Assembly (NCBI RefSeq): GCF_040729435.1
Contig: NZ_CP160398.1
Span: forward strand, 2,852,001-2,916,000
DNA from: Pseudomonas sp. HOU2
GTDB lineage: Bacteria > Pseudomonadota > Gammaproteobacteria > Pseudomonadales > Pseudomonadaceae
Reading direction: 5' to 3'
Length of the DNA stretch: 64,000 bases
Below are positions 8,584-18,696 of the stretch, in pieces. The number at the start of each line of letters is the position of its first letter. Positions within the stretch are counted from its first letter, which is position 1. The notes beneath the pieces are model-generated. The model saw only the letters and a list, made by a program, of their open reading frames with translations, had not been told where the DNA came from and did not search any database. Made by a program: the position numbers and the translations under genes.

Positions 8584-9618
8584 TTAGAAATTATCCGGCG
8601 TACGCGCCTTCTCCCGCGCATGCTCGCGACTGATCAAGCCTTTGGTCACCAACTCCTTCAGGCACATGTCGAGTGTCTGCATACCCAACGACCCACCGGT
8701 CTGAATCGCCGAATACATTTGCGCCACCTTGTCCTCGCGGATCAGGTTCCGGATCGCCGACGTTCCCAGCATGATCTCGTGGGCTGCCACCCGCCCGCCG
8801 CCGATCTTCTTGATCAGGGTCTGCGATACCACTGCCAGCAGCGACTCGGACAACATCGAACGCACCATGGACTTCTCGTCACCCGGGAACACATCGACAA
8901 CACGGTCGATGGTTTTCGCCGCCGATGTGGTGTGCAGCGTGCCGAACACCAGATGCCCGGTCTCGGCAGCGGTCAGCGCCAGACGGATGGTTTCCAGATC
9001 ACGCATCTCGCCCACCAGAATTACGTCCGGGTCTTCGCGCAGCGCCGAACGCAGCGCGGTGGCGAAGCTGCGGGTATCGCGATGGACTTCGCGCTGATTG
9101 ATCAGGCATTTGCGCGATTCGTGGACAAACTCGATCGGGTCTTCGATGGTGAGAATGTGGTGATGGCGATGGATGTTGAGGTAATCGATCATCGCCGCCA
9201 GCGTGGTCGATTTGCCGGAACCGGTCGGCCCGGTCACCAGCACCAGCCCGCGCGGCGCATCGGTGATCTTGCGAAAGACGTCGCCCATGCCGAGGTCTTC
9301 CATGCTAAGCACTTTCGAGGGAATGGTGCGGAACACCGCGCCGGCGCCCCGGTTCTGGTTGAACGCATTGACCCGGAAGCGCGCCACGCCGGGGACTTCG
9401 AACGAGAAATCCGTTTCCAGGTGTTTCTCGAAGTCGACGCGCTGGGTGTCGTTCATGATGTCGTAGATCAATTCGTGCACTTGCTTGTGATCCAGCGCCG
9501 GCAGATTGATCCGCCGCACATCGCCGTCGACGCGGATCATCGGCGGCAGCCCCGCCGACAGGTGCAGGTCGGAAGCGCCCTGTTTGGCGCTGAACGCCAG
9601 CAGTTCAGTGATATCCAT
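8584..9618 (-). CDS. pilT: Type IV pilus retraction ATPase PilT
   Basis: 344 residues from the ATG giving MDITELLAFSAKQG; an in-frame start four codons upstream is less typical. Walker A GPTGSGKST (about 130-138), Asp box, Walker B LVGEMRD, His box GTLHTTSA, and the PilT-specific AIRNLIRE near residue 288 are all present. PilT hexamers at the inner membrane depolymerise type IV pili and power twitching. pilU, which follows pilT in P. aeruginosa, is absent here: a REP element and the NlpC/P60 gene come next. Divergent from yggS by 56 bases. Confidence 0.97.
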   Translation of the reverse strand: MDITELLAFSAKQGASDLHLSAGLPPMIRVDGDVRRINLPALDHKQVHELIYDIMNDTQRVDFEKHLETDFSFEVPGVARFRVNAFNQNRGAGAVFRTIPSKVLSMEDLGMGDVFRKITDAPRGLVLVTGPTGSGKSTTLAAMIDYLNIHRHHHILTIEDPIEFVHESRKCLINQREVHRDTRSFATALRSALREDPDVILVGEMRDLETIRLALTAAETGHLVFGTLHTTSAAKTIDRVVDVFPGDEKSMVRSMLSESLLAVVSQTLIKKIGGGRVAAHEIMLGTSAIRNLIREDKVAQMYSAIQTGGSLGMQTLDMCLKELVTKGLISREHAREKARTPDNF

Positions 9619-9674
9619 AGCGTCCCTCAATTCCAGTAGAATGCCGCGAACCTTCAGACCGCCGGCGCCTCTTG

Positions 9675-10361
9675 ATGTCCACGATAGCAGACAACATCCA
9701 ACTGGTTAGTTCGCGCATCCAGGCTGCCACCGCAGCGGCCGGGCGCAGTGAAAACAGCGTGCAGTTGCTGGCGGTCAGCAAAACCAAACCCGCGCAGGAC
9801 CTGCGTGAAGCCTACGCCGCCGGCTTGCGTGACTTTGGCGAGAATTATCTGCAGGAAGCCTTGGGCAAACAGCTCGAACTGGCCGACCTGCCCTTGATCT
9901 GGCACTTCATCGGCCCCATTCAATCGAACAAGACTCGCGCCATCGCCGAGCATTTCGACTGGGTGCACTCCGTGGATCGCCTGAAAATTGCCCAACGCCT
10001 GTCCGAACAGCGCCCGGCCGAGCTGCCGCCGCTGAACATCTGCATTCAGGTCAACGTCAGTGGTGAGGCGAGCAAGTCCGGCAGCACCCCGGCCGACCTG
10101 CCGGCGCTGGCCGAGGCCATCAGCACCCTGCCCCGCCTGAAACTACGCGGGCTGATGGCGATTCCCGAGCCGACCGAAGATCGCGCCGAACAAGATGCCG
10201 CCTTTGCTGCCGTGCAACGTTTGCAGGCCAGCCTGAATCTGCCGCTCGACACACTTTCCATGGGCATGAGCCACGACCTCGAGTCGGCCATCGCCCAGGG
10301 CGCCACGTGGGTGCGGATCGGTACCGCCCTGTTTGGCGCCAGAGATTACGGTCAGCAATGA
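9675..10361 (+). CDS. yggS: Pyridoxal phosphate homeostasis protein (YggS/PLPBP)
   Basis: 228 residues, an alanine racemase-like TIM barrel with the PLP lysine in LLAVSKTKPAQDL (about 34-46) and the C-terminal GMSHDLESAIAQGATWVRIGTALFG phosphate-binding region. It binds PLP and helps balance B6 vitamers and amino acids; no catalytic reaction is known. A TTG directly before the ATG is also in frame. proC follows by 28 bases, the usual Pseudomonas pairing. Confidence 0.95.
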   Translation: MSTIADNIQLVSSRIQAATAAAGRSENSVQLLAVSKTKPAQDLREAYAAGLRDFGENYLQEALGKQLELADLPLIWHFIGPIQSNKTRAIAEHFDWVHSVDRLKIAQRLSEQRPAELPPLNICIQVNVSGEASKSGSTPADLPALAEAISTLPRLKLRGLMAIPEPTEDRAEQDAAFAAVQRLQASLNLPLDTLSMGMSHDLESAIAQGATWVRIGTALFGARDYGQQ

Positions 10362-10389
10362 CCGACAGCCATCTGAAAAAGGACCTGAC

Positions 10390-11208
10390 ATGAGCAACAC
10401 ACGCATTGCCTTTATCGGTGCCGGCAACATGGCCGCCAGTCTGATCGGCGGCCTGCGGGCCAAGGGTCTGCAAGCCAGCCACATTCGCGCCAGCGATCCG
10501 GGCGAAGAGACCCGCCAACGCGTCAGCGCCGAACACGGCATCGAAACCTTCGCCGATAACGCCCAGGCCATCGACGGCGTTGACGTGATCGTGCTGGCGG
10601 TCAAGCCACAGGCGATGAAAGCCGTGTGCGAAGCCATCCGCCCAAGCCTGAAACCGCAGCAACTGGTGGTGTCGATCGCCGCCGGCATCACCTGCGCGAG
10701 CATGACTGCGTGGCTCGGCGAGCAGCCAATCGTGCGCTGCATGCCGAACACCCCGGCGCTGCTGCGTCAGGGCGTCAGCGGCCTGTACGCCACCAGCGAA
10801 GTGACCGCTGAACAGCGTCAGCAGGCTGAAGAGCTGCTGTCCGCCGTCGGCATCGCGCTGTGGCTGAACGAAGAGCAGCAACTCGATGCAGTGACCGCGG
10901 TCTCCGGCTCCGGCCCGGCGTATTTTTTCCTGCTGATCGAAGCGATGACCGCCGCTGGCGTCAAACTCGGTCTGCCCAGGGAAATCGCCGAGCAACTGAC
11001 TGTGCAGACGGCCTTGGGCGCCGCGCACATGGCGGTATCCAGCGATGTCGACGCCGCCGAACTGCGCCGCCGCGTGACCTCGCCAAATGGCACCACAGAG
11101 GCCGCGATCAAATCATTCCAGGCTGATGGCTTCGAAGCCCTGGTAGAAAAAGCACTCGGCGCCGCCGCGCACCGCTCGGCCGAAATGGCCGAACAACTGG
11201 GCAAATAA
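10390..11208 (+). CDS. proC: Pyrroline-5-carboxylate reductase
   Basis: 272 residues. Reduces pyrroline-5-carboxylate to proline with NAD(P)H. N-terminal Rossmann motif IAFIGAGNMAASLIGG (5-20), and the C-terminal signature AVSGSGPAYFFLLIEAM followed by TSPNGTTEAAI. Second gene of yggS-proC-yggT-yggU; the gap to yggT is 10 bases. Confidence 0.96.
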   Translation: MSNTRIAFIGAGNMAASLIGGLRAKGLQASHIRASDPGEETRQRVSAEHGIETFADNAQAIDGVDVIVLAVKPQAMKAVCEAIRPSLKPQQLVVSIAAGITCASMTAWLGEQPIVRCMPNTPALLRQGVSGLYATSEVTAEQRQQAEELLSAVGIALWLNEEQQLDAVTAVSGSGPAYFFLLIEAMTAAGVKLGLPREIAEQLTVQTALGAAHMAVSSDVDAAELRRRVTSPNGTTEAAIKSFQADGFEALVEKALGAAAHRSAEMAEQLGK

Positions 11209-11218
11209 GGAGCCTTAC

Positions 11219-11809
11219 ATGATTGGATTGAACACCGCAGCGGTTTACGTGCTGCAAACCCTCGGCAGTCTGTACCTGCTGATCGTGCTGCTGCGCTTCG
11301 TCCTGCAACTGGTGCGCGCGAACTTCTACAACCCGCTGTGCCAGTTCGTGGTCAAGGCCACCCAGCCGCTGCTCAAACCACTGCGCCGGATCATCCCGAG
11401 CCTGTTCGGCCTAGACATGTCGTCGCTGGTGCTGGCGATCCTCGTGCAACTGGCGCTGATGGCCCTGACCCTGCTGCTGACCTATGGCACCACCGGCAAC
11501 CCGCTGCAGCTGTTCATCTGGTCGATCATCGGCGTGACCGCGCTGTTCCTGAAGATCTTCTTCTTCGCCCTGATCATCAGCGTGATCCTGTCGTGGATCG
11601 CTCCGGGCAGCCACAACCCGGGCGCTGAACTGGTGAACCAGATCTGTGAGCCGGCGCTGGCACCGTTCCGCAGGATTCTGCCGAACCTCGGCGGTCTGGA
11701 TCTGTCGCCAATCTTCGCCTTTCTCGCGCTGAAGCTGATCGACATGCTGGTGATCAATAATCTGGCGGCGATGACCATGATGCCGGAAATCCTGCGCCTG
11801 CTGATGTGA
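11219..11809 (+). CDS. yggT: YggT family membrane protein
   Basis: 196 residues containing two YGGT units, each a pair of membrane helices separated by an amphipathic stretch with (L)LKPLRRIIPSLFGLDMSSL in the first and LAPFRRILPNLGGLDLSP in the second. Inner-membrane protein of unknown molecular function, linked in other bacteria to osmotic stress and septum or nucleoid organisation. Its end overlaps the GTG start of the next gene, so the pair is coupled. Confidence 0.9.
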   Translation: MIGLNTAAVYVLQTLGSLYLLIVLLRFVLQLVRANFYNPLCQFVVKATQPLLKPLRRIIPSLFGLDMSSLVLAILVQLALMALTLLLTYGTTGNPLQLFIWSIIGVTALFLKIFFFALIISVILSWIAPGSHNPGAELVNQICEPALAPFRRILPNLGGLDLSPIFAFLALKLIDMLVINNLAAMTMMPEILRLLM

Positions 11810-12102
11810 GCTGGTTTCGCTGGGACGGGGACGACTTGATCCTCGAATGTCATCTGCAACCGGCAGCCCGCAGCGATGATTTCGCCGGGCTGCACGGTGA
11901 CCGCCTGAAGATCCGCCTCACCGCGCCGCCGGTCGAGGGCAAGGCCAATGCTTATTTGATGGGTTTTCTGGCCAAGGCGTTTGGCGTGTCCAAGAGCCAG
12001 GTCAGCTTGCTCAGCGGCGAGTTGAACCGGCAGAAACGGGTGAAGATCTGTGCGCCTAAGAAGCTGCCGGAGTTGCCTGGGTTGGTTGGGCGCTTGTCTT
12101 GA
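11806..12102 (+). CDS. yggU: DUF167 (YggU) family protein
   Basis: 98 residues from a GTG inside the last codons of yggT. Carries the DUF167 core LQPAARSDDFAGLHGDRLKIRLTAPPVEGKAN and the following NRQKRVKI. Small soluble protein of unknown function, conserved directly after yggT in many proteobacteria. Confidence 0.9.
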   Translation: MSWFRWDGDDLILECHLQPAARSDDFAGLHGDRLKIRLTAPPVEGKANAYLMGFLAKAFGVSKSQVSLLSGELNRQKRVKICAPKKLPELPGLVGRLS

Positions 12103-12120
12103 GTTTTTGCGGCGTCTGTA

Positions 12121-12270
12121 CCCCTCACCCCAGCCCTCTCCCCCTGGAGAGGGAGCCGATCCAGGGTGTTTTCAGAACCTGAGTTCACCCCGGATAGATC
12201 AGGTCGGTGTAGCTCAAAAGAACACCTCGGTCGGTCCCCTCTACCTCTGGGAGAGGGCTAGGGTGAGGGC
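12121..12270. repeat. Interspersed palindromic repeat (CCCTCACCC...GGGTGAGGG type)
   Basis: Begins CCCTCACCCCAGCCCTCTCC and ends in the inverse form GGGAGAGGGCTAGGGTGAGG, about 150 bases in all. This is a non-coding repeat type common in Pseudomonas genomes. It sits between yggU and metX, and no promoter was identified inside it. Confidence 0.75.
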
Positions 12271-12331
12271 CGCTTGCCGCTAACCCCCCCGGTCTTTAGA
12301 CTTACGCCTCATTTCAACGAGAGCAGGGTCG

Positions 12332-13471
12332 ATGCCAGCTGCCTTTCCCCCCGATTCTGTTGGTCTGGTGACGCCGCAAACGGCGCACTTCAGTGAACCT
12401 CTGGCTCTGGCCTGTGGCCGTTCGCTGCCCGCCTACGACCTGATCTACGAAACCTACGGCACGCTGAACGCGCAGGCGAGCAACGCCGTGCTGATCTGCC
12501 ACGCCTTGTCCGGGCATCACCATGCCGCCGGCTATCACAGCGTCGACGACCGCAAACCCGGTTGGTGGGACAGCTGCATCGGCCCAGGCAAGCCGATCGA
12601 CACCAACAAGTTCTTCGTGGTCAGCCTGAACAATCTGGGCGGCTGCAACGGCTCCACCGGCCCGAGCAGTATCAACCCGGAGACCGGCAAGCCGTTCGGT
12701 GCCGACTTCCCGGTGCTCACCGTGGAAGACTGGGTGCACAGTCAGGCGCGCTTGGCCGATCTACTCGGCATCCGCCAGTTCGCCGCCGTGATCGGCGGCA
12801 GCCTCGGTGGCATGCAGGCCTTGCAATGGACCATCACCTATCCGGATAGGGTGCGTCACTGCCTGGCCATCGCTTCGGCGCCCAAGCTGTCGGCGCAGAA
12901 CATCGCCTTCAACGAAGTCGCGCGTCAGGCGATCCTCACCGACCCGGAATTCCACGGCGGCTCGTTCCAGGAAGCGGGCGTGATCCCCAAGCGCGGGCTG
13001 ATGTTGGCGCGGATGGTCGGGCACATCACCTACCTGTCCGACGACTCGATGGGCGAGAAATTCGGTCGTGGCCTGAAGAGCGAAAAGCTCAACTACGACT
13101 TCCACAGCGTCGAGTTCCAGGTTGAAAGCTACCTGCGTTATCAGGGTGAAGAATTCTCCGGTCGTTTCGATGCCAACACCTATCTGTTGATGACCAAGGC
13201 GCTGGACTACTTCGATCCGGCGGCGAACTTCGACGATAACCTGGCGAAAACTTTCGAAAACGCCACCGCCAAGTTCTGCGTGATGTCGTTCACCACCGAC
13301 TGGCGCTTCTCCCCGGCCCGCTCGCGAGAACTGGTGGACGCGCTGATGGCGGCACGCAAAGACGTGAGCTATCTGGAAATCGATGCCCCCCAGGGCCACG
13401 ACGCCTTCCTGATTCCGATCCCGCGCTATTTGCAGGCGTTCGGCAATTACATGAACCGAATTACGGTGTGA
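12332..13471 (+). CDS. metX: Homoserine O-succinyltransferase (MetX)
   Basis: 379 residues, alpha/beta-hydrolase fold. Nucleophile Ser157 sits in GGSLGGMQ, and His356 in QGHDAFL is the catalytic histidine. The enzyme acylates homoserine for methionine synthesis by direct sulfhydrylation. Pseudomonas MetX enzymes use succinyl-CoA (known for the group; acyl choice is not proven from sequence alone). metW follows by seven bases, the conserved metXW arrangement. No SAM riboswitch was recognised upstream. Confidence 0.95.
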   Translation: MPAAFPPDSVGLVTPQTAHFSEPLALACGRSLPAYDLIYETYGTLNAQASNAVLICHALSGHHHAAGYHSVDDRKPGWWDSCIGPGKPIDTNKFFVVSLNNLGGCNGSTGPSSINPETGKPFGADFPVLTVEDWVHSQARLADLLGIRQFAAVIGGSLGGMQALQWTITYPDRVRHCLAIASAPKLSAQNIAFNEVARQAILTDPEFHGGSFQEAGVIPKRGLMLARMVGHITYLSDDSMGEKFGRGLKSEKLNYDFHSVEFQVESYLRYQGEEFSGRFDANTYLLMTKALDYFDPAANFDDNLAKTFENATAKFCVMSFTTDWRFSPARSRELVDALMAARKDVSYLEIDAPQGHDAFLIPIPRYLQAFGNYMNRITV

Positions 13472-13478
13472 ACAAGCC

Positions 13479-14099
13479 ATGAGAGCTGATCTGGAAATCA
13501 TCCAGGAATGGATCCCCGCCGGCAGCCGCGTGCTCGACCTCGGTTGCGGCGACGGCGAACTGCTGACCTGGCTGCGCGACAACAAGAACGTCACCGGCTA
13601 TGGCCTGGAAAACGACGCCGACAACATCGCCGAGTGCGTGGCCAAGGGCATCAACGTCATCGAGCAGGACCTGGACAAGGGCCTGGGCAACTTCGCCAGC
13701 AACAGTTTCGACATCGTGGTCATGACCCAGGCCCTGCAGGCCGTGCACTACCCGGACAAGATCCTCGACGAAATGCTGCGGGTCGGTCGTCAATGCATCA
13801 TCACCTTCCCCAACTTCGGTCACTGGCGCTGCCGTTGGTATCTGGCGAGCAAGGGCCGCATGCCAGTGTCGGAGTTCCTGCCGTACACGTGGTACAACAC
13901 GCCGAACATTCACTTCTGCACCTTCGAAGACTTTGAAGAACTTTGTCGCGAACGTGATGCGAAGGTCATTGATCGGCTTGCCGTGGATCAACAGCACCGC
14001 CACGGGTGGGCCAGTAAGCTATGGCCTAATCTGTTAGGTGAGATCGGTATCTACCGCGTCAGCAGTCCGGGCCTTGCAGATCACCGGATCGCGGTCTGA
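13479..14099 (+). CDS. metW: Methionine biosynthesis protein MetW
   Basis: 206 residues with an AdoMet-binding motif VLDLGCGDGELLTWL (about 19-33) and the MetW-typical FPNFGHWRCRW. MetW is required together with MetX for acylation of homoserine in several Pseudomonas and related bacteria; whether it methylates anything is unknown. Translated just after metX, so probably co-transcribed. Confidence 0.94.
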   Translation: MRADLEIIQEWIPAGSRVLDLGCGDGELLTWLRDNKNVTGYGLENDADNIAECVAKGINVIEQDLDKGLGNFASNSFDIVVMTQALQAVHYPDKILDEMLRVGRQCIITFPNFGHWRCRWYLASKGRMPVSEFLPYTWYNTPNIHFCTFEDFEELCRERDAKVIDRLAVDQQHRHGWASKLWPNLLGEIGIYRVSSPGLADHRIAV

Positions 14100-14125
14100 A
14101 CCACGACATTTCGAGGAGAACGATC

Positions 14126-14560
14126 ATGGCTCGTCTAGCCCTGTTGTTACTGACCGCCTGCCTAAGCGCCAGCGCCATGGCAGCGGACGTCATCAAAAGC
14201 GAGCGCCAGGAAACCTTCGGCGACGTGACGGTGCACTACAACACCTTCAACTCCACGTATTTGCAGCCGGACATCGCCAAAGCAGCCGAGCTGATCCGCA
14301 GCAAGAACCAGGGCGTGATCAACGTCTCGGTGATCAAGGACGGCAAACCGCTGAGCGCCAATGTCACCGGCACAGTCAAGGACCTGACCAGCCAGAGCGT
14401 GCCGCTGAACTTCCGCCAGGTCACCGAACAGGGCGCGATCTACTACATCGCCCAGTATCCGGTGGAGCAGCAGGAAACCCGCACCTTTGAAATCAAGGTG
14501 CAGAACGGCGACAAGATCAACACCATCAACTTCAACCAAGAACTTTTCCCCGGCGAATGA
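14126..14560 (+). CDS. Periplasmic DUF4426 domain protein
   Basis: 144 residues with a signal peptide (about 1-19, [19 protein letters not shown]). The mature part is a beta-rich DUF4426 domain ([21 protein letters not shown] near residue 36). A cysteine at residue 12 is inside the hydrophobic core and is not a convincing lipobox. Function unknown; the gene is conserved between metW and rdgB in Pseudomonas. Its stop overlaps the rdgB start. Confidence 0.85.
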   Translation: MARLALLLLTACLSASAMAADVIKSERQETFGDVTVHYNTFNSTYLQPDIAKAAELIRSKNQGVINVSVIKDGKPLSANVTGTVKDLTSQSVPLNFRQVTEQGAIYYIAQYPVEQQETRTFEIKVQNGDKINTINFNQELFPGE

Positions 14561-15153
14561 TGAACCTCAAGCAGCTCGTACTGGCCAGCCATAACGCCGG
14601 CAAACTCAAAGAACTCCAGGCCATGCTCGGCGATTCGGTGCAACTGCGCTCGATCGGCGAATGGAGCAAGGTCGAACCGGAGGAAACCGGTCTGTCGTTC
14701 GTCGAGAACGCGATCCTCAAGGCGCGCAATGCCGCGCGCATCTCCGGTCTGCCGGCGCTGGCCGACGATTCCGGTCTAGCGGTGGACTTCCTCGGCGGTG
14801 CGCCGGGCATCTACTCGGCGCGTTATGCCGATGGCAAGGGCGATGCGGCGAACAACGCCAAACTGCTCGACGCCCTCAAAGACGTGCCTGAAGCCGAGCG
14901 CGGCGCGCAGTTCGTCTGCGTGCTGGCACTGGTGCGGCATGCCGATGATCCGCTGCCGATTCTCTGCGAAGGCCTGTGGCACGGGCGCATCCTGACCGCC
15001 GCCAGTGGCGAGCACGGTTTCGGCTACGACCCGCTGTTCTGGGTGCCGGAGCGTGACGTGTCCAGCGCCGAACTGAGCCCGGCCGACAAGAACCAGATCA
15101 GCCACCGCGCCCGTGCAATGGATCTGCTGCGCCAGCGTCTGGGCCTGAAATGA
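14557..15153 (+). CDS. rdgB: XTP/dITP pyrophosphatase RdgB (HAM1)
   Basis: 198 residues from the first of two adjacent ATGs (14557, 14560). Hydrolyses dITP, XTP and other non-canonical purine triphosphates to monophosphates, keeping them out of DNA. Motifs [12 protein letters not shown] (8-19), [39 protein letters not shown] and GFGYDPLFW are intact. Overlaps the genes on both sides by four bases, so it is part of a tightly coupled metX-metW-DUF4426-rdgB-hemW run. Confidence 0.96.
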   Translation: MMNLKQLVLASHNAGKLKELQAMLGDSVQLRSIGEWSKVEPEETGLSFVENAILKARNAARISGLPALADDSGLAVDFLGGAPGIYSARYADGKGDAANNAKLLDALKDVPEAERGAQFVCVLALVRHADDPLPILCEGLWHGRILTAASGEHGFGYDPLFWVPERDVSSAELSPADKNQISHRARAMDLLRQRLGLK

Positions 15154-16355
15154 CCGACAGCCACCCCGCGTCGTCGCTGATCATCGGCGGCGCCGCCTCT
15201 TCGCCTCGGGCGCCGCTGCCAACGCTGCCGCCCCTGGCGCTGTACATCCACATTCCGTGGTGTGTGCGCAAATGCCCGTATTGCGATTTCAACTCGCACA
15301 CTGCCAGCCCGGTGCTGCCAGAAGAGGAATACGTCGACGCGTTGCTGGCTGACCTCGATCAGGATCTCCACGCGGTGTATGGCCGTGAAATCAGTTCGAT
15401 CTTCTTCGGCGGCGGTACGCCGAGCCTGTTCAGCGCGCAAGCCCTCGGGCGCTTGCTCAAAGGCGTCGAGCAACGCATCCCGTTTGCGCACGACATCGAG
15501 ATCACCCTGGAAGCCAACCCCGGCACCTTCGAGCAAGAGAAGTTCGTCGCGTATCGCAAGCTGGGGATCAATCGCCTGTCGATCGGCATCCAGAGCTTCC
15601 AGCAGCAGAAACTCGAAGCCCTCGGGCGTATCCATAACGGCGACGAAGCGGTGCGCGCGGCGGGAATGGCGCGTCAGGCCGGGTTCGATAACTTCAACCT
15701 AGACCTGATGCACGGCCTGCCCGATCAGTCGCTGGACGATGCCTTGAGCGATCTGCGCCAGGCGATTGAGCTGAAACCGACGCACATCTCCTGGTATCAG
15801 CTGACGCTGGAACCGAACACGGTGTTCTGGAACCAGCCGCCGGTGCTGCCGGAAGACGATACGCTGTGGGACATTCAGGAAGCCGGGCAAGCGCTGCTGG
15901 CCGCGCACGGTTACGCGCAATACGAAGTCTCGGCCTATGCCCAGCCCGGGCGGCCGGCGCGGCACAACCTCAATTACTGGAGTTTCGGCGACTTCATCGG
16001 CATCGGTGCTGGCGCCCACGGCAAGCTCAGTCATCCGGACGGGCGCATCGTCCGCACCTGGAAGACACGCCTGCCGAAGGACTATCTCAACCCAGCCAAG
16101 AGTTTCCAGGCCGGCGAGAAAGCCCTGACCAACGACGAGATGCCGTTCGAGTTCCTGATGAACGCTTTGCGTCTGACGGCAGGCGTGGAATCCCGCCTGT
16201 ATCCCGAGCGCACCGGCCTGCCGCTGGAAAGTCTCGCCGAACACCGCCGCGAGGCCGAACAAAGCGGCCTGATGCAGGTCGAACCGTCACGTCTGGCGGC
16301 CACCGAGCGCGGACAACTGTTTCTCAACGACTTGCTGCAGAAATTTCTGAGCTGA
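15150..16355 (+). CDS. hemW: Radical SAM heme chaperone HemW
   Basis: 401 residues. Radical SAM cluster CxxxCxxC is Cys38, Cys42 and Cys45 in CVRKCPYC, preceded by YIHIPW. The TIM barrel motif [10 protein letters not shown] and the C-terminal HemW domain follow. The extra cysteine used by HemN (CxxxCxxCxC) is replaced by Phe47, which fits HemW rather than coproporphyrinogen dehydrogenase. HemW delivers heme to respiratory enzymes. Start ATG overlaps the rdgB stop. Confidence 0.93.
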   Translation: MTDSHPASSLIIGGAASSPRAPLPTLPPLALYIHIPWCVRKCPYCDFNSHTASPVLPEEEYVDALLADLDQDLHAVYGREISSIFFGGGTPSLFSAQALGRLLKGVEQRIPFAHDIEITLEANPGTFEQEKFVAYRKLGINRLSIGIQSFQQQKLEALGRIHNGDEAVRAAGMARQAGFDNFNLDLMHGLPDQSLDDALSDLRQAIELKPTHISWYQLTLEPNTVFWNQPPVLPEDDTLWDIQEAGQALLAAHGYAQYEVSAYAQPGRPARHNLNYWSFGDFIGIGAGAHGKLSHPDGRIVRTWKTRLPKDYLNPAKSFQAGEKALTNDEMPFEFLMNALRLTAGVESRLYPERTGLPLESLAEHRREAEQSGLMQVEPSRLAATERGQLFLNDLLQKFLS

Positions 16356-16383
16356 GCCCAAAGGCCGCCCCAAGGAAAAACCC

Positions 16384-16707
16384 ATGGATTTGATACTCGA
16401 TCTGCTCGCCACCGTGTCCCGCTGGAGCCGCAGCAACCTCTCGGAAATCGCCCTGGCCCTGGTGGGCTGCCTGTTGGTGCTGTTCGGCGCCGACTTCAAA
16501 GGCTGGGTCGAACAACGCCTGGGCAGCATCGCCGGCGCCCTGCGCGTACCGTTGATGGCCCTGCTGTGCGTGATCGGCAGCGGCGCCGCGCTGATCTATG
16601 CAACACCGTGGGTGGTCAAGGGCCTGAGCCAGTTCAACAACTACAGCCTGGCGCCGGTGTTGTTGGTGGTGCTCGTCCTTATCGGCGTCGTCGCTGACCG
16701 CCGCTGA
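16384..16707 (+). CDS. DUF3392 family membrane protein
   Basis: 107 residues, three hydrophobic segments at about 22-38, 55-76 and 88-104. It matches the short DUF3392 inner-membrane family found after hemW in Pseudomonas. No functional motif. Probably co-transcribed with hemW (28-base gap). Confidence 0.85.
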   Translation: MDLILDLLATVSRWSRSNLSEIALALVGCLLVLFGADFKGWVEQRLGSIAGALRVPLMALLCVIGSGAALIYATPWVVKGLSQFNNYSLAPVLLVVLVLIGVVADRR

Positions 16708-16730
16708 TCTTTCGCCACCCCCAAAACAAC

Positions 16731-16808
16731 TGTAGGAGCTGCGGCACGCTGCGATCTTTTGATCTTCAAATCAAGATCAAAAGCTCGCAGCGTGCCGCAG
16801 CTCCTACA
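16731..16808. repeat. Long near-perfect inverted repeat (family C)
   Basis: TGTAGGAGCTGCGGCACGCT pairs with AGCGTGCCGCAGCTCCTACA, and the inner bases GATCTT/AAGATC also pair. Separates DUF3392 (plus) from trmB (minus) and may end both transcripts. A related pair lies at 19874-19950. Confidence 0.9.
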
Positions 16809-16826
16809 TTGGATATTGCGCGGGGC

Positions 16827-17552
16827 TCAGGACAGTTTTTCGAACTTCAGATCCCACACGCCATGCCCCAGACGTTCGCCGCGGCGTTCGAACTTGGTAA
16901 TCGGCCGTTCGGCCGGGCGCGGTACGCATTTGCCGTCTTCGGCGAGGTTGCGGTAGCCCGGAGCGACGTTCATCACTTCCAGCATGTACTCGGCGTACGG
17001 TTCCCAGTCGGTGGCCATGTGCAGGATGCCGCCAACCTTCAGCTTGCTGCGCACCAGCTCGGCGAAGGACGCCTGAACGATGCGACGCTTGTGGTGACGG
17101 CTCTTGTGCCATGGATCCGGGAAGAACAGCATCAGGCGATCGAGGCTGTTGTCGGCGATGCAGCGGTTGAGCACTTCGATCGCATCGCAATCGTAGACCC
17201 GCAGGTTGGTCAGGCCCTGAGTCAGCACGCCATTGAGCAGCGCGCCAACACCCGGACGGTGCACTTCTACACCGATGAAGTCCTGATCCGGTGCCGCCGC
17301 AGCCATTTCCAGCAGCGAGTGGCCCATGCCGAAACCGATCTCCAGCGAACGCGGTGCCGAACGGCCGAACACCTGATCGTAATCCACCGGCGCGTCGGCC
17401 AGCGGCAGCACGAACAGCGGCGCGCCCTGATCCAGACCGCGTTGCTGGCCTTCGGTCATGCGCCCGGCGCGCATCACGAAACTCTTGATGCGGCGGTGTT
17501 GGCGCTCGTCGCCCTCTTCCGTCTGGAGAGGCGTGTCGTTCGATTCAGTCAT
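16827..17552 (-). CDS. trmB: tRNA (guanine-N7)-methyltransferase TrmB
   Basis: 241 residues. AdoMet motif [15 protein letters not shown], then [16 protein letters not shown] and the C-terminal [19 protein letters not shown] are typical of TrmB, which makes m7G46 in the variable loop of tRNA. The ATG at 17552 is chosen over a TTG one codon upstream. Nine bases after the thiG stop, in the same operon as thiS-thiG. Confidence 0.96.
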   Translation of the reverse strand: MTESNDTPLQTEEGDERQHRRIKSFVMRAGRMTEGQQRGLDQGAPLFVLPLADAPVDYDQVFGRSAPRSLEIGFGMGHSLLEMAAAAPDQDFIGVEVHRPGVGALLNGVLTQGLTNLRVYDCDAIEVLNRCIADNSLDRLMLFFPDPWHKSRHHKRRIVQASFAELVRSKLKVGGILHMATDWEPYAEYMLEVMNVAPGYRNLAEDGKCVPRPAERPITKFERRGERLGHGVWDLKFEKLS

Positions 17553-17561
17553 CAATGGCTC

Positions 17562-18356
17562 TTACTTGATCAGACCATCCAGCGGCGAAGAGGCGCTGGC
17601 ATAGAGTTTTTTCGGCATGCGACCGGCGAGATAGGCCAGACGGCCCGCGACGATCGCGTGTTGCATGGCTTGGGCCATCATCACCGGTTGCTGGGCGTGG
17701 GCGATGGCCGAGTTCATCAGCACCGCGTCACAGCCCAGTTCCATGGCGATAGTGGCGTCGGAGGCGGTGCCGACACCGGCATCCACCAGCACCGGAATTT
17801 TCGCTTCTTCGAGGATGATCTGCAGGTTGTACGGGTTGCAGATCCCCAGACCGGAACCGATCAGACCGGCCAGCGGCATGACCGCGATGCAGCCTATTTC
17901 CGCCAGTTGGCGAGCGATGATCGGGTCATCACTGGTGTAAACCATCACGTCGAAGCCTTCCTTGACCAGCGTTTCGGCGGCCTTGAGGGTTTCGATCACG
18001 TTGGGGAACAGGGTTTTCTGGTCGGCCAGCACTTCCAGCTTCACCAGGTTGTGACCATCGAGCAGCTCACGCGCCAGGCGGCAAGTGCGCACGGCCTCGA
18101 TAGCGTCGTAGCAACCGGCGGTGTTCGGCAGGAAGGTGTAGCGATCCGGCGACAGCACTTCGAGCAGGTTCGGCTCGCCTTCGATCTGTCCGAGGTTGGT
18201 ACGGCGCACGGCGAAGGTGACGATCTCGGCACCCGAGGCTTCGATGGCCTGGCGGGTTTCTTCCATGTCACGGTACTTGCCGGTACCAACCAGCAAACGC
18301 GACTGGTAAGTACGACCGGCCAGAACAAAAGGCTTGTCGCTGCGAACGATGCTCAT
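17562..18356 (-). CDS. thiG: Thiazole synthase ThiG
   Basis: 264 residues, TIM barrel. Builds the thiamine thiazole from deoxyxylulose 5-phosphate, a glycine-derived imine and ThiS thiocarboxylate. The Schiff-base lysine is Lys106 in VKLEVLAD, and the phosphate-binding [10 protein letters not shown] near residue 190 is intact. Follows thiS by 59 bases. No TPP riboswitch was recognised in front of thiS or thiG. Confidence 0.97.
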   Translation of the reverse strand: MSIVRSDKPFVLAGRTYQSRLLVGTGKYRDMEETRQAIEASGAEIVTFAVRRTNLGQIEGEPNLLEVLSPDRYTFLPNTAGCYDAIEAVRTCRLARELLDGHNLVKLEVLADQKTLFPNVIETLKAAETLVKEGFDVMVYTSDDPIIARQLAEIGCIAVMPLAGLIGSGLGICNPYNLQIILEEAKIPVLVDAGVGTASDATIAMELGCDAVLMNSAIAHAQQPVMMAQAMQHAIVAGRLAYLAGRMPKKLYASASSPLDGLIK

Positions 18357-18415
18357 GGGGAATCCTCTTTAGGGGTGAGGGTCTTGCAGAATTCTGTGCC
18401 CTTGCGGGCCGGCGA

Positions 18416-18616
18416 TCAGCCGCCGCCGATGGCGTGCACCACTTCGACGTTGTCGCCGTCGTTGAGCACGGTGTCGGCATGCTGGCTGCGCGGGACGATA
18501 TCCAGATTGAGTTCGACTGCCACCCGGCGACTGGTCAGGTCCAGTCGAGTGATCAGGGCCGCAACGGTTTCACCGTCGGGCAGTTCAAAGGATTCGCCGT
18601 TCAACTGAATGCGCAT
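18416..18616 (-). CDS. thiS: Sulfur carrier protein ThiS
   Basis: 66 residues, beta-grasp fold, ending in the diglycine tail required for thiocarboxylation (HAIGGG). Donates sulfur to ThiG for thiazole formation. The ATG giving MRIQLNGESFELPDG is chosen; the frame is open 48 bases further upstream, but no ThiS has such an extension. Confidence 0.95.
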   Translation of the reverse strand: MRIQLNGESFELPDGETVAALITRLDLTSRRVAVELNLDIVPRSQHADTVLNDGDNVEVVHAIGGG

Positions 18617-18696
18617 GCGCCAGGCCGCCATCATTTTTAGGGGCTGGCATTCTAGCCCGATCATGACCTAAAGGTCAGCACCAAGCGTCAAGCGGT

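Noticed and set aside
18357..18696. TPP riboswitch in front of thiS/thiG
   Set aside because: No conserved CUGAGA-type core was found; the gaps are too short and are partly coding.
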